Shown piece by piece: positions 27,296 to 40,109 of a stretch of 64,000 nucleotides of DNA (the stretch's first letter is position 1; the number at the start of each line of letters is the position of its first letter). The position numbers and the translations under genes are program-made. Origin of the DNA: Pseudomonas sp. P8_241 (GTDB lineage Bacteria > Pseudomonadota > Gammaproteobacteria > Pseudomonadales > Pseudomonadaceae); NCBI RefSeq assembly GCF_034008315.1, contig NZ_CP125377.1, positions 4,276,501 to 4,340,500 of the forward strand, read 5' to 3'. The notes beneath the pieces are model-generated. The model was not told the DNA's origin, ran no database searches, and saw only the letters and a list, made by a program, of their open reading frames with translations.

Positions 27296-27985
27296 TCAGA
27301 AGTTTTCGCCCAATCGCTCACGCACAAACTCAGTGGCCTTGCGCGTCAGCTGATCCAAATGCCGATCCCGCTGTTTCTCCGCATCGACCATGGACCGCTT
27401 GCCGTGCTTTTGCAGCAGGTAGGTATGAATCTGCCGCACTTCCAGCGAACTGTAGATCGGCGCCACATCCAGCAACGGCATAAGCCCGTCGCTGCCGTGA
27501 TCGCGGGTGTTCATCAGCACCTGGGTCGATCGCACGCCCACCACCTGGAAACCCATCGACTCGAAGTACGGCACCTTCGCCACTGCGCAGGACAGTTCGG
27601 CATGGGGATAACGACCGACCATTTCGCGCACCATCCGTCGCGCCACTCCCAGGCCCCGATGCTCGGCGCGAACCGCCATGTAGGCCACGCCGCAGGCATC
27701 CGGATCGCCCTTGACTGGCAGGTACAGCAGAAAACCGATGACGGTGTCAGGGTCGTCCGGATCGGTGGCGACGATCAACTCCACGTCGATTCCTTTCGCC
27801 CTGCTCAACGCCTCCAGATACAGATGCACTTCGTAGCCGATCGCATACTGGTACACGTTGTACAGCAGGTTGCTCGGGGGGATCGCAACCGCACTGATCT
27901 CGGTCAGGTTATCGACCACCATCTGCAAAATCTGGCTGTTGATGTGCTCGGGGCACGGGGTTTTGAAGTGGCTGATCGGCGGCAT
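27296..27985 (-). CDS. GNAT-family N-acetyltransferase
   Basis: A 229-residue acetyltransferase. The acetyl-CoA binding motif A is visible as VAYMAVRAEHRGLGVARRMVREMVGRYP (R/Q-x-x-G-x-G/A), preceded by VIGFLLYLPV. A C-terminal helical extension (residues about 170-229, charged: HGKRSMVDAEKQRDRHLDQLTRK) is additional to the core fold. The ATG at 27985 was chosen as the first Met close to the domain. Divergent from the paoABC-type operon. Acceptor unknown. Confidence 0.85.
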   Translation of the reverse strand: MPPISHFKTPCPEHINSQILQMVVDNLTEISAVAIPPSNLLYNVYQYAIGYEVHLYLEALSRAKGIDVELIVATDPDDPDTVIGFLLYLPVKGDPDACGVAYMAVRAEHRGLGVARRMVREMVGRYPHAELSCAVAKVPYFESMGFQVVGVRSTQVLMNTRDHGSDGLMPLLDVAPIYSSLEVRQIHTYLLQKHGKRSMVDAEKQRDRHLDQLTRKATEFVRERLGENF

Positions 27986-28196
27986 TGCGGGGGCTGACTC
28001 CGGAGGAAGCGTTCTTTGCGAGCGGCCTATCATAACGTGTGCCGCAAGCATTTCCTCATTCATGAGCCACACGCATAACGCCATACACGAAATTCAAGAA
28101 AACTTTCCGCCGCCGCCGTGGGTCACTCAATGGATGAGGGCCGCAAAAGCGTCGACCGAACGCTGCAATCGTAAACACTCCACAGGAATCGAATCG

Positions 28197-28841
28197 ATGG
28201 AAAACCGTGACCTGATGACGATTTCCCGCCGCTACTTCCTGATCGTGGGCGCGGTGACCGCCGCGACCGTGGCATTGCCGCCGTTCATCTCGGCGCAGGC
28301 ATCCGCCGCCAATGCCGCGGCGCGCCCGATCAAGGCCAAAGTGACAATCTGGGTAAACGACGAACAGCATGACCTGGACCTGGATACCCGCACCACCCTG
28401 CTCGATGCTCTGCGTGAACACCTGCAACTGACCGGCACCAAGAAAGGCTGCGATCACGGCCAGTGCGGGGCCTGCACGGTGATTGCCAATGGCCGGCGGA
28501 TCAATTCCTGCCTGACCCTGGCGGTGATGCACCAAGGCTCGAAAATCACCACTATCGAAGGCCTTGGCACGCCTCAAAAACTGCATCCCATGCAGGCAGC
28601 GTTCATCAAGCACGACGGCTATCAATGCGGATACTGCACACCGGGTCAGATTTGCTCCGCCGTCGCCATGCTGAAGGAAATCCGCGATGGCATTCCCAGC
28701 CACGCCAGCCCCAGCCTGACCGAACCGCCGCAACTGATCGCCGGTGAAATCCAGGAACGCATGAGCGGCAACATCTGCCGCTGCGGGGCGTACTCCAACA
28801 TCATCGAGGCGATCAGCGAAGTCGCGGAGGCCAACGCATGA
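28197..28841 (+). CDS. paoA: aldehyde oxidoreductase, [2Fe-2S] subunit, Tat-exported
   Basis: A 214-residue iron-sulfur subunit of a xanthine-oxidase-family enzyme. Twin-arginine signal ([23 protein letters not shown]), then a plant-type ferredoxin domain with [21 protein letters not shown] and a second [2Fe-2S] domain with [15 protein letters not shown] and [10 protein letters not shown]. This matches PaoA (YagT) of the E. coli periplasmic aldehyde oxidoreductase PaoABC. First gene of a coupled operon; the stop overlaps paoB by four bases (ATGA). It carries electrons from the Mo site towards FAD, and its Tat signal exports the whole complex. Confidence 0.9.
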   Translation: MENRDLMTISRRYFLIVGAVTAATVALPPFISAQASAANAAARPIKAKVTIWVNDEQHDLDLDTRTTLLDALREHLQLTGTKKGCDHGQCGACTVIANGRRINSCLTLAVMHQGSKITTIEGLGTPQKLHPMQAAFIKHDGYQCGYCTPGQICSAVAMLKEIRDGIPSHASPSLTEPPQLIAGEIQERMSGNICRCGAYSNIIEAISEVAEANA

Positions 28842-29794
28842 GACCTTTCACCTACTTGCGCGCCCAGTCCCCGGCCGAGGCTGCGACCCTGGCGGCACAG
28901 GCCAAGGGATCGCGATTCATCGCCGGCGGCACCAACCTGCTGGACCTGATGAAACTGGAGATCGAGACGCCGACCTACCTGATCGACGTCAACGATGTGG
29001 GGCTGGACCGGATCGAAGCGTCGCAGGACGGCGGCGTGCGCATCGGCGCCCTGGTGCGCAACACCGACCTCGCCGCCCACCCGCGCATCCGCAAGGACTA
29101 CGGCTTGCTCGCGCGTGCCCTGCTCGCCGGGGCTTCCGGGCAATTGCGCAATGCCGCCACCACCGCCGGCAACCTGCTGCAACGCACCCGCTGTCCATAC
29201 TTCTACGATACCCATCAAGCCTGCAACAAACGCCAACCCGGCAGCGGCTGCGCGGCCATCGACGGGGTCAACCGGCAACTTGGCATCATCGGCGTCAGCT
29301 CGGCCTGCATCGCCACGCACCCCAGCGATATGGCCGTGGCGATGCGCGCCCTCGACGCTCAAGTCGAAACGGTCAAACCCGACGGCACCACACGCGTCAT
29401 TCCCATCGCGGACCTGCATCGATTGCCGGGCACCACGCCGAATATCGAAAACTCGCTGACGGAAAACGAATTCATCACGGCGGTTACGTTGCCAGCGCCG
29501 ATCGGCGGTACGCACATTTACCAAAAGGTCCGGGATCGGTCTTCTTACGCCTTCGCGCTGGTTTCCGTCGCCGCGATACTTCAGAAAGACGGCAGCGGTC
29601 GAGTGGCTTTCGGTGGGATCGCGCCCAAGCCCTGGCGCGTCGAATCAGCAGAAACCGCCCTGCCCAGCGGCGCAAAAACGTTCACCGATCAGTTGCTTAC
29701 CGGCGCGACACCCACCCATGAAAACGCCTTCAAACTGACCCTGGTCGAGCGCACGCTCGCTTCAGTGATGGCTCAGGCGAGGGAGCACGCATGA
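28838..29794 (+). CDS. paoB: aldehyde oxidoreductase, FAD subunit
   Basis: A 318-residue FAD-binding subunit of the CO-dehydrogenase/xanthine-dehydrogenase medium-chain type: [23 protein letters not shown] near the start and [30 protein letters not shown] in the middle. The latter insert with three cysteines matches the extra [4Fe-4S] cluster seen in PaoB (YagS). Overlaps both neighbours by four bases. Oxidises the enzyme with a quinone-side or other acceptor. Confidence 0.9.
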   Translation: MRPFTYLRAQSPAEAATLAAQAKGSRFIAGGTNLLDLMKLEIETPTYLIDVNDVGLDRIEASQDGGVRIGALVRNTDLAAHPRIRKDYGLLARALLAGASGQLRNAATTAGNLLQRTRCPYFYDTHQACNKRQPGSGCAAIDGVNRQLGIIGVSSACIATHPSDMAVAMRALDAQVETVKPDGTTRVIPIADLHRLPGTTPNIENSLTENEFITAVTLPAPIGGTHIYQKVRDRSSYAFALVSVAAILQKDGSGRVAFGGIAPKPWRVESAETALPSGAKTFTDQLLTGATPTHENAFKLTLVERTLASVMAQAREHA

Positions 29795-31989
29795 AATTCG
29801 AAACCCCGGCCACCACCAACCCCATCGACCAGTTGAAGGTCGTCGGCAAGGCCACCACGCGCATCGAAGGACCGCTGAAAACCACCGGGCAAGCGACCTA
29901 CGCCTACGAACATCACAGCGCCGTGCCAAATCAGGCTTATGGTGTGGTCGTGGGGTCGGGCATCGCCAAAGGCCGCGTCGTTTCGATGGACCTTGAGGCG
30001 GCCCGCGCCGCGCCCGGGGTGATCGCCATCGTCACGGCGGCCAACGCTGGCAAGCTCGGCAAAGGCAAGTACAACACGGCGAAACTGCTCGCAGGACCGG
30101 ACATTCAGCACTACCACCAGGCCGTCGCCCTGGTCGTTGCCGAGACCTTTGAACAGGCGCAAGCCGCCGCGCAACTGCTGGGCATCCGTTACGAACGCGC
30201 CGAAGGTGTGTTCGACCTCGCCAGCGTTCGCGATTGCGGCGTGGAAGCCAAGGAGCAAATGGCCGACACCCTGCACGGCGATTTCGAGGGCGCCTTTGCC
30301 GCCGCGCCGGTGCAACTGGACGCGACCTACACCACGCCCGATCAGGCCCACGCCATGATGGAGCCGATGGCCTCGATGGCGGCGTGGGACGGTGACAAGC
30401 TGACCCTGTGGACCTCCAATCAAATGATTGACTGGTCGGTTACCGACCTGGCGACCACCCTTGGCGTGCCGAAGAAAAACGTGCACTTGATCTCGCCTTA
30501 CATCGGCGGTGGTTTCGGCGGCAAGCTGTTTATCCGCTCGGATGCCCTGTTGGCGGCACTCGGTGCGCGGATGGCGAAACGGCCGGTGAAAGTCATGCTC
30601 GCCCGGCCTTTGATGTTCAACAACACCACGCACCGCCCGGCCACCATTCAACGCATCCGCATCGGCGCGACGGCTGATGGCAAAATCACGGCCATCGCCC
30701 ATGAGGGATGGTCCGGCGACTTGCCCGGCGGCAAAGTCGAACTGGCCGCGCAACCGAGCAAATTGCTATACGCGGGAGAAAACCGTCGGGTCACCATGCG
30801 CCTGTCGACCCTCGACCTGCCCGAAGGCAACGCCATGCGTGCGCCGGGTGAAACGCCGGGGATGATGGCGCTGGAAATTGCCATGGATGAAATGGCCGAC
30901 AAGCTCAAACTCGACCCGATCGAATTGCGCATTCTCAACGACACCCAGGTCGATCCGGTGAACCCGCAACGTCCCTTCTCCCAGCGCCGCCTGGTGGAAT
31001 GCCTGCGCACCGGCGCCGAGCGTTTTGGCTGGAACAAACGTTCCGCACAACCAGGCACGCAACGCGAAGGCCGCTGGTTGATCGGCATGGGCATGGGCGT
31101 GGCGTTTCGCAATAACCTGCTGATGAAATCCGGCGCACGGGTGCGGCTGAACGATCAAGGCATCGTGACCGTGGAAACCGACATGACCGATATCGGCACC
31201 GGCAGCTACACGATCATCGCCCAGACCGCCGCGGAGATGCTCGGCGTTACCCTCGAAGAGGTGGTGGTGCACCTGGGTGATTCGAGCTTTCCGGTCTCGG
31301 CGGGGTCCGGTGGCCAGTTCGGCGGCAACTGCTCGACGGCCGGAGTGTATGCCGCGTGCGTCAAGCTTCGCGAGGCGGTTGCTCAACGACTGGGCATGAC
31401 GATAGACGAGGCAACTTTCGTCGACGGTCAAGTGCGCTCCGGCGAAAAACGTGTGCCGCTGCGTGATGCCGCTCAAGCGGGTGAGCTGGTGGCCGAGGAC
31501 ACCATCGAGTTTGCCGGGCTGAGCAAGAAATACCAGCAATCGACCTTCGGCGCGCACTTCGTCGAAGTCGCCGTGGACAGCGCCACCGGCGAAACCCGCG
31601 TGCGCCGAATGCTGGCCGTGTGCGCCGCGGGGCGCATCCTCAACCCGACCTCGGCACGCAGCCAGGTGATCGGAGCAATGACCATGGGCGTCGGCGCGGC
31701 GTTGATGGAAGAACTGGCCGTGGACAAGCGCCTGGGCTTTTTCGTCAACCATGACCTGGCGGGTTACGAGGTTCCGGTGCATGCCGATATCCCCCATCAG
31801 GAAGTGATCTTCCTCGACGAAACCGACCCGATTTCATCACCGATGAAAGCCAAGGGCGTCGGGGAACTGGGCATATGCGGCGTCAGCGCGGCAATTGCAA
31901 ATGCGATCTACAACGCGACGGGGATTCGTGTGCGGGACTACCCGATTACCCTGGACAAGATGCTGGATCAATTGCCGCAGATGATTTGA
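29791..31989 (+). CDS. paoC: aldehyde oxidoreductase, molybdopterin (MCD) catalytic subunit
   Basis: A 732-residue catalytic subunit of the xanthine oxidase family. Contains the substrate/Mo regions [63 protein letters not shown] and the catalytic-glutamate motif [19 protein letters not shown] near the C-terminus. No signal peptide: it is expected to travel with PaoA through the Tat system. Likely converts aromatic or other aldehydes to acids in the periplasm. The molybdenum cofactor chaperone gene paoD, which follows in E. coli, is not seen downstream. Confidence 0.9.
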   Translation: MKFETPATTNPIDQLKVVGKATTRIEGPLKTTGQATYAYEHHSAVPNQAYGVVVGSGIAKGRVVSMDLEAARAAPGVIAIVTAANAGKLGKGKYNTAKLLAGPDIQHYHQAVALVVAETFEQAQAAAQLLGIRYERAEGVFDLASVRDCGVEAKEQMADTLHGDFEGAFAAAPVQLDATYTTPDQAHAMMEPMASMAAWDGDKLTLWTSNQMIDWSVTDLATTLGVPKKNVHLISPYIGGGFGGKLFIRSDALLAALGARMAKRPVKVMLARPLMFNNTTHRPATIQRIRIGATADGKITAIAHEGWSGDLPGGKVELAAQPSKLLYAGENRRVTMRLSTLDLPEGNAMRAPGETPGMMALEIAMDEMADKLKLDPIELRILNDTQVDPVNPQRPFSQRRLVECLRTGAERFGWNKRSAQPGTQREGRWLIGMGMGVAFRNNLLMKSGARVRLNDQGIVTVETDMTDIGTGSYTIIAQTAAEMLGVTLEEVVVHLGDSSFPVSAGSGGQFGGNCSTAGVYAACVKLREAVAQRLGMTIDEATFVDGQVRSGEKRVPLRDAAQAGELVAEDTIEFAGLSKKYQQSTFGAHFVEVAVDSATGETRVRRMLAVCAAGRILNPTSARSQVIGAMTMGVGAALMEELAVDKRLGFFVNHDLAGYEVPVHADIPHQEVIFLDETDPISSPMKAKGVGELGICGVSAAIANAIYNATGIRVRDYPITLDKMLDQLPQMI

Positions 31990-32001
31990 TCGATCGAGGG
32001 T

Positions 32002-32161
32002 TGTAGGAGCTGGCTTGCCGGCGATGGCGGTGTGTCAGGCGACAACGAGGCCGGATGTGCCGGCCCCTTCGCTGGCAAGCCAGCTCCTACAGGTTTTGGG
32101 GTGAGTCTGGTATTTGCGGACGACCCAATCCCCTGTAGGAGCTGGCTTGCCGGCGATGGCG
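32002..32161. repeat. REP cluster of three arms
   Basis: GTAGGAGCTGGCTTGCCGGCGATGGCG (two direct copies, about 32003 and 32133) and one inverted copy ending near 32092, in the convergent gap between paoC and the TonB receptor. Arm sequence spans are given rather than repeated. Confidence 0.88.
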
Positions 32162-32190
32162 TCAGTGATCGCACCGCATAATCACAAGAC

Positions 32191-34680
32191 TTACCAGTCG
32201 TACGTCATCTCAACCGATGCCACCCGCTCCTGCCCGTAATAACAGCCAAACGAATAGTTGCAGTCCGACACGTATTCACGATCGAAGATGTTCTGCACAT
32301 TCAGTCGGGTCTGCAAGCCGCGCAGGCTCGGGTCCAGTTTGCCCATGTCGTAGCTGACGGTGGTGTCGTAGACAACCCACGACGGCACGTCGAACGAATT
32401 GGCGGCATCACCCGGCTTGCGCCCGGTGTAGCGCGCACCGGCACCGAAGGTCAGGCCGTTGAGGTTGGCCTGGGTGAAGTGGTAGTCCACCCACATCGAC
32501 GCGGACACCGGCGACTGGGCTTCGTTACGGTTGTCCTCGTTGCCCCAGGTGTCCTTGGTGTAGAACGAGTCCATGTAGCTGGCGGCGGCCATTACGTCGA
32601 TATTATCCAGGCTCGATTTGACTTCCAGTTCGACACCACGGGAGCGCATTTCACCGCTCTGGGACATGTACTCCGGATAGTCGTCATCACCGGTCAGCAC
32701 GTTCTTCTGCTTGATCTGATAGACCGACGCGGTGATCAGCGTCTTCTCGAACGGCTGATACTTCACACCCACTTCGTATTGCTCGCCCTCGGTCGGTTCG
32801 AAGGCGCTGCCTCCGCGTTGAGGCGCCGCCGTGCCCAGGGTCGGCAGGAAGGATTCGGAATAGCTGACATACGGCGCCAGGCCGAATTCGGTGACGTAGG
32901 TCAGGCCCACACGGCCGGTGAATTTGTTGTCGCGCTTGGCTTCGTGGGTAGACGCAAGCAAGTCCTTGTTGTCGATTTCAGCCCAATCCTGACGTCCACC
33001 AATGGTCAGGATCCACTGGTCCAGTTTGATCTGGTCCTGCACGTACACGCCGGTCTGGCGCAGGGTATTGTCCCACTGGGTGGTCAGCGTCGGCGTCACG
33101 CTGCTGGTGTCGTAGTTGTTCTTGCCGTAGAGGTCGACCGGCAACACGTTGTTGGCATTGTAGCCATCGTATTTGCGCGTGAAATGGCGGTAGTCCACGC
33201 CCACCAGCGTGGTGTGTTCCAGCGCACCGGTATTGAATGTGTATTCCAGGTTGTTATCGATGGTGTAGGCGATGTTGTGCTGATGCCAATCGACCTTGGC
33301 ACGATTGGCCCGGGTGTAATCGGTCACGCCATCGGCATCGGTGACGAAGCTGCGCAGGTAGAAACCTTTGTAGCGGTCGCGCACGTCGGTGTAGCGGGCA
33401 CTGGAGCGGTACTTCAGGTCTTCGCTGAAATCGTGGGTGAAGTCATAGCCGAAAACATACTGGTCACGCTTGTAGTCGTTGAAATTGGTATCGCCAGAGA
33501 AAAAGTGGCGGTTGATCTTCTCGCCGTTGGGGGCACGGTCGAGCGAACCGATTCTTGGCAGCGACTGATAGTCAGGCACGCCGTCATCGCGCTGCGCCTG
33601 CGCCAACAGCGTCAGGGCCGTCGCATCGTTGATTGCCCAGGTCAGGCTCGGCGCCAGCAGCATGCGCTGGCTGTTGTTGTGGTCGACCTGTTCGTTGCCC
33701 TTGTCAGCGACACCGATCAGGCGGTAACTGAACTCCTTTTGCTCGTCGAGCGGACCGCTGGTGTCGAACGCGCCGTTCACCCGGTTGTAGCTGCCCGCCC
33801 CGAGCTTGACCTGGCTGCGCTGCTCGGTGGTCGGACGCTTGGACACCATGTTGATCAGGCCGCCCGGCTGGTTCTGCCCGTACAGCACCGACGACGGGCC
33901 TTTGAGCACTTCGATGCGCTCCAGGGTGTAGGGATCGATTTGCGGGGCGCCGCCGAGGCTGCCGGCGTAGGGGATGTAGGCGCCGTCCAGATACAACGGC
34001 GTCGGTGCGAAACCACGGCTGGTGATCTCATCGGCAATCGAGTTGCGGTCGGTGAAGCCCCCGGTGTTCAGCCCCGGCGTGTAGCGCAGGGCCTGGGTCA
34101 GGTTGCGTGCGCCCTGGGTTTCCACCTGGGCGGCGGTGACCACGTTGATGGTCTGCGGGATTTCCAGGATCGGTGTGTCGGTCTTGGTGGCGGTGGCGCT
34201 GCGGGTCGCGACGTAACCCTCTACCGGGCCGTAGGCCGATTCGGTGACGACACCCGAAATGCTCGTGGCGCCTAGCTGCAGCGCGGCACCACTGACCTGG
34301 ATCGGCAGCAGCGAGTAGCTACCGTTGTCGTGGCGCACCGCTTCCAGTTTGCTCCCCGCCAGCAATTGTCGCAGACCCGCGTCTGTCGTATAGCGACCCT
34401 GCAAACCCGCGGTTTTCTGACCGTTGGCATAGGCCGGATCGAACGAAACGGTTACGCCAGCGATGGATGCAAATTCAGTCAGCGCCGAACCCAACGGGCC
34501 GGCCGGAATATTGAATTGCGCCTCGTCCCTGGTTTGCGCCCAGGCCGGCTGTGCCACCATCGTCATCGCCAATGGAGCGGCCAGCGCCATACCCAGCAGT
34601 GCCGCGTGCACCGCACGGTTCAAGGGTTTGATGGATGGCTGGGAAGAAGCAATGCGGTGTTGGGGATTGCGAGGGGTCAT
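32191..34680 (-). CDS. TonB-dependent siderophore receptor with signalling (STN) domain
   Basis: An 829-residue outer membrane receptor. Signal peptide about residues 20-48, then a secretin/TonB short N-terminal domain (FNIPAGPLGSALTEFASIAGVTVSF) used for transmembrane signalling to FecR, a TonB-box/plug region (IPQTINVVTAAQVETQGARNLTQALRYTPG; LERIEVLKGPSSVLYGQNQPGGLINM) and a beta-barrel ending in a terminal aromatic (VEMTYDW). The pattern fits ferrichrome/ferrioxamine or pyoverdine-type uptake receptors. It lies after the FecR and sigma genes, forming the usual cell-surface signalling triplet. The siderophore cannot be named from sequence. Confidence 0.92.
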   Translation of the reverse strand: MTPRNPQHRIASSQPSIKPLNRAVHAALLGMALAAPLAMTMVAQPAWAQTRDEAQFNIPAGPLGSALTEFASIAGVTVSFDPAYANGQKTAGLQGRYTTDAGLRQLLAGSKLEAVRHDNGSYSLLPIQVSGAALQLGATSISGVVTESAYGPVEGYVATRSATATKTDTPILEIPQTINVVTAAQVETQGARNLTQALRYTPGLNTGGFTDRNSIADEITSRGFAPTPLYLDGAYIPYAGSLGGAPQIDPYTLERIEVLKGPSSVLYGQNQPGGLINMVSKRPTTEQRSQVKLGAGSYNRVNGAFDTSGPLDEQKEFSYRLIGVADKGNEQVDHNNSQRMLLAPSLTWAINDATALTLLAQAQRDDGVPDYQSLPRIGSLDRAPNGEKINRHFFSGDTNFNDYKRDQYVFGYDFTHDFSEDLKYRSSARYTDVRDRYKGFYLRSFVTDADGVTDYTRANRAKVDWHQHNIAYTIDNNLEYTFNTGALEHTTLVGVDYRHFTRKYDGYNANNVLPVDLYGKNNYDTSSVTPTLTTQWDNTLRQTGVYVQDQIKLDQWILTIGGRQDWAEIDNKDLLASTHEAKRDNKFTGRVGLTYVTEFGLAPYVSYSESFLPTLGTAAPQRGGSAFEPTEGEQYEVGVKYQPFEKTLITASVYQIKQKNVLTGDDDYPEYMSQSGEMRSRGVELEVKSSLDNIDVMAAASYMDSFYTKDTWGNEDNRNEAQSPVSASMWVDYHFTQANLNGLTFGAGARYTGRKPGDAANSFDVPSWVVYDTTVSYDMGKLDPSLRGLQTRLNVQNIFDREYVSDCNYSFGCYYGQERVASVEMTYDW

Positions 34681-34795
34681 GCAGTTTCCTTTCGCCCGTT
34701 GGCAGTCAAATGGCGGCGTCTGTTGCGCCTCTATCTACCAAGTCGAACGAGAATCAAAATCAATAACCCCTGCTGCGATTTTTTTGCAACCGTCC

Positions 34796-35749
34796 TCAAA
34801 CCGCTTCCACCGTGGTCCAGTAACGGCTGAAACGACGGATACGCACAGGCAGAGTGGACGTCAGGTTGTCCAGCACCGTGTCGGTGTCGCCGAGATGAAA
34901 CGCCCCGGAAATTCGCAGCGCACCCACAGCCGGATCACAGCCCAAGTGTCCGGGACGGTAGCGCTGCAACTCGGTAATGAAATCCGCCAGACGCCAATCG
35001 TTGGCGACCAGCATGTCGCGGGTCCAGGCATCGGCCTGTGGATTTGCAGGCAGTAAAGAGTCGATGCGGTCTTCACGCAAACTCACTTGCTGCCCGGCAT
35101 CGACCCGCACGGCGCAATTCGGCAGTTCGGCGCTGCGCACCTCCACCGCATGCTCCTGAACACTGACCTGCGTACGCCCCGCTTCACTGCGCACGATGAA
35201 CCGGGTGCCCAACGCACGGATACTGCCTTCGGCGGTGTGAACAATGAATGGCCGGGCGTGAGTGTCGCGGGCCGTTTCTATCTGAATTTCCCCTGCCAGT
35301 AAACGCACCTCGCGCAGGCTGGCGCTGTAGCGCACGTCCACTGCCGTGGCGGTGTTGAGTTGCAAGTTCGTGCCGTCGTCCAGACGTACGCGGCGGCGTT
35401 CCCCGGTGCCGGTGCGCTGGTCCGCCATCAACGTTGGCAGTGGAGTCGTGTTCCAGGCCAGCGTGCCCGCCCCGCTCGCCACCAGCAAAAGCGACAACAC
35501 CTTGAGCACATCCCGGCGCTTGGCCCGGGCGCTGGCGAGGGTTGGCCGTGCGACACCGGGGCAAACCTGGCCGAGCTTGTCCTGCAAGCGCCCGAGGCGT
35601 TCCCAGGCCTGCATATGCCGCGGATCACGCTCCAGCCAGCGACGATGCGCCTCACGAACCTCCTCATCCGGCACGTCGTCGCGCAGGTCGACATACCAGC
35701 GCGCCGCCGCTTCCAGCGTGGCGTAATCCAGCGACTTTGAACTCGCCAC
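34796..35749 (-). CDS. FecR-family anti-sigma regulator
   Basis: A 317-residue inner-membrane regulator. The N-terminal cytoplasmic domain (WYVDLRDDVPDEEVREAHRRWLERDPRHMQAWERL) is the sigma-binding DUF4880-type region, followed by one membrane helix (about residues 80-100, VLKVLSLLLVASGAGTLAW) and a periplasmic FecR domain (TGTGERRRVRLDDGTNLQLNTATAVDVRYS..). It relays the receptor signal to the ECF sigma factor. Three bases separate it from the sigma gene; the receptor gene follows after 115 bases, so the receptor may have its own sigma-dependent promoter. Confidence 0.92.
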   Translation of the reverse strand: MASSKSLDYATLEAAARWYVDLRDDVPDEEVREAHRRWLERDPRHMQAWERLGRLQDKLGQVCPGVARPTLASARAKRRDVLKVLSLLLVASGAGTLAWNTTPLPTLMADQRTGTGERRRVRLDDGTNLQLNTATAVDVRYSASLREVRLLAGEIQIETARDTHARPFIVHTAEGSIRALGTRFIVRSEAGRTQVSVQEHAVEVRSAELPNCAVRVDAGQQVSLREDRIDSLLPANPQADAWTRDMLVANDWRLADFITELQRYRPGHLGCDPAVGALRISGAFHLGDTDTVLDNLTSTLPVRIRRFSRYWTTVEAV

Positions 35750-35752
35750 GGC

Positions 35753-36262
35753 TCAGTCCTCGATCAACAACAGGCAGTGCGTCAGGGCGCGCACCGCGTG
35801 CTTCTTCACGGTGGTGACCGAGACGTTCATGCGCCGGCCGATCTCGACGTAGCTCAACCCATCGAGCTGCGCCAAAAGGAAAATCTCCCGGGTACGCTCA
35901 CCGAGGCCATCGAGCAGACGGTCGATTTCCATCAGGGTTTCGATCACCAGCTCACGGGTTTCCGGCGACACCGCAACCGGTTCGGGAATGGCCGCCAGGG
36001 TTTCCAGCCACGCCTGCTCCAGCGCCCGGCGGCGAAACATGTCGATCATCAGGCTGCAGGCAATGGTGCTCAGGTAGGCCCGCGGTTCGCGCAGTTCGAG
36101 GGTTTTACGCTGGGTCAGCACGCGGATGAAGGTGTCCTGGGCCAGGTCCGCCGCATGCTCGACACAGCCAAGACGTTTGCGCAGCCAGCCGCAGAGCCAA
36201 CTGTGATGGTCCTCGTAAAGCGTATGCACGGCGTGTTGCAGGGAGAGATCAGCGGAGGACAT
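35753..36262 (-). CDS. iron-starvation ECF sigma factor (FecI-like)
   Basis: A 169-residue sigma-70 family factor of the FecI type: region 2 with LYEDHHSWLCGWLRKRLGCVEHAADLAQDTFIRVL and RAYLSTIACSLMIDMFRRRALE, and region 4 with LPEREI-like ERTREIFLLAQLDGLSYVEIGRRMNVSVTTVKKHAVRAL. I use the ATG at 36262; an in-frame GTG at 36277 is possible. A Fur box lies 28-46 bases upstream, so expression is expected under iron limitation. It should direct transcription of the neighbouring receptor gene. Confidence 0.92.
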   Translation of the reverse strand: MSSADLSLQHAVHTLYEDHHSWLCGWLRKRLGCVEHAADLAQDTFIRVLTQRKTLELREPRAYLSTIACSLMIDMFRRRALEQAWLETLAAIPEPVAVSPETRELVIETLMEIDRLLDGLGERTREIFLLAQLDGLSYVEIGRRMNVSVTTVKKHAVRALTHCLLLIED

Positions 36263-36289
36263 GGAAAGACCCGACACAAAACGTTATTT

Positions 36290-36308
36290 GATAATGACTC
36301 TCATTTTC
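36290..36308. promoter_or_regulatory. Fur box
   Basis: GATAATGACTCTCATTTTC matches the 19-bp Fur consensus at 15 positions. It sits directly upstream of the ECF sigma gene and could also influence the divergent multicopper oxidase gene. Confidence 0.75.
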
Positions 36309-36526
36309 GTCGAGACCGAGGGGTTTTGGCAAGCCCGGGAAAAACGGGGGGGAAATGGGTATAAGCCTGCCGTTCTTTTCCCCGTATCTGCGGAAAATTC
36401 CCCACCTGACAACGGGTTAGACGTCTCAACAAATTGATACAAATGGGCTTTTTGTTTTGGCTCGGGTTTTGCTGATATCGAATTGCTAGCGCCAGCCCTG
36501 CACCGGCGAGCCCCGAGAGAACCATC

Positions 36527-39940
<3,414 letters not shown>

Positions 39941-39954
39941 AACGGCCTTGATGA

Positions 39955-39985
39955 ACACCCGGTCCATGCAATGTGGACCGGGTGT
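39955..39985 (+). terminator. strong hairpin after the multicopper oxidase gene
   Basis: A perfect 12-bp stem (ACACCCGGTCCA / TGGACCGGGTGT) with a 7-base loop, 15 bases after the stop codon. No clear T-run, so it may act with Rho or stabilise the mRNA. Confidence 0.6.
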
Positions 39986-40109
39986 CTGTCGGCAAGCCTT
40001 GAAACCTCGTGCACATCATCTACCGTTTTGTGACGCGCCATTGCAGGTGCCTGCGCGCCAGCAATGGCCATCACTGAACCCGCGACTGCCGAGTTTCCAA
40101 GGAGCCACG

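Noticed and set aside
32479..34275. Long plus-strand open frame of 598 codons
   Set aside because: It lies entirely antisense to the TonB receptor gene, whose domains and signal peptide are clear; the frame is His/Val-rich shadow of GC-rich codons.
34681..34795. Fur box before the TonB receptor
   Set aside because: The best candidate matches only about 8 of 19 positions; control through the ECF sigma factor is more likely.
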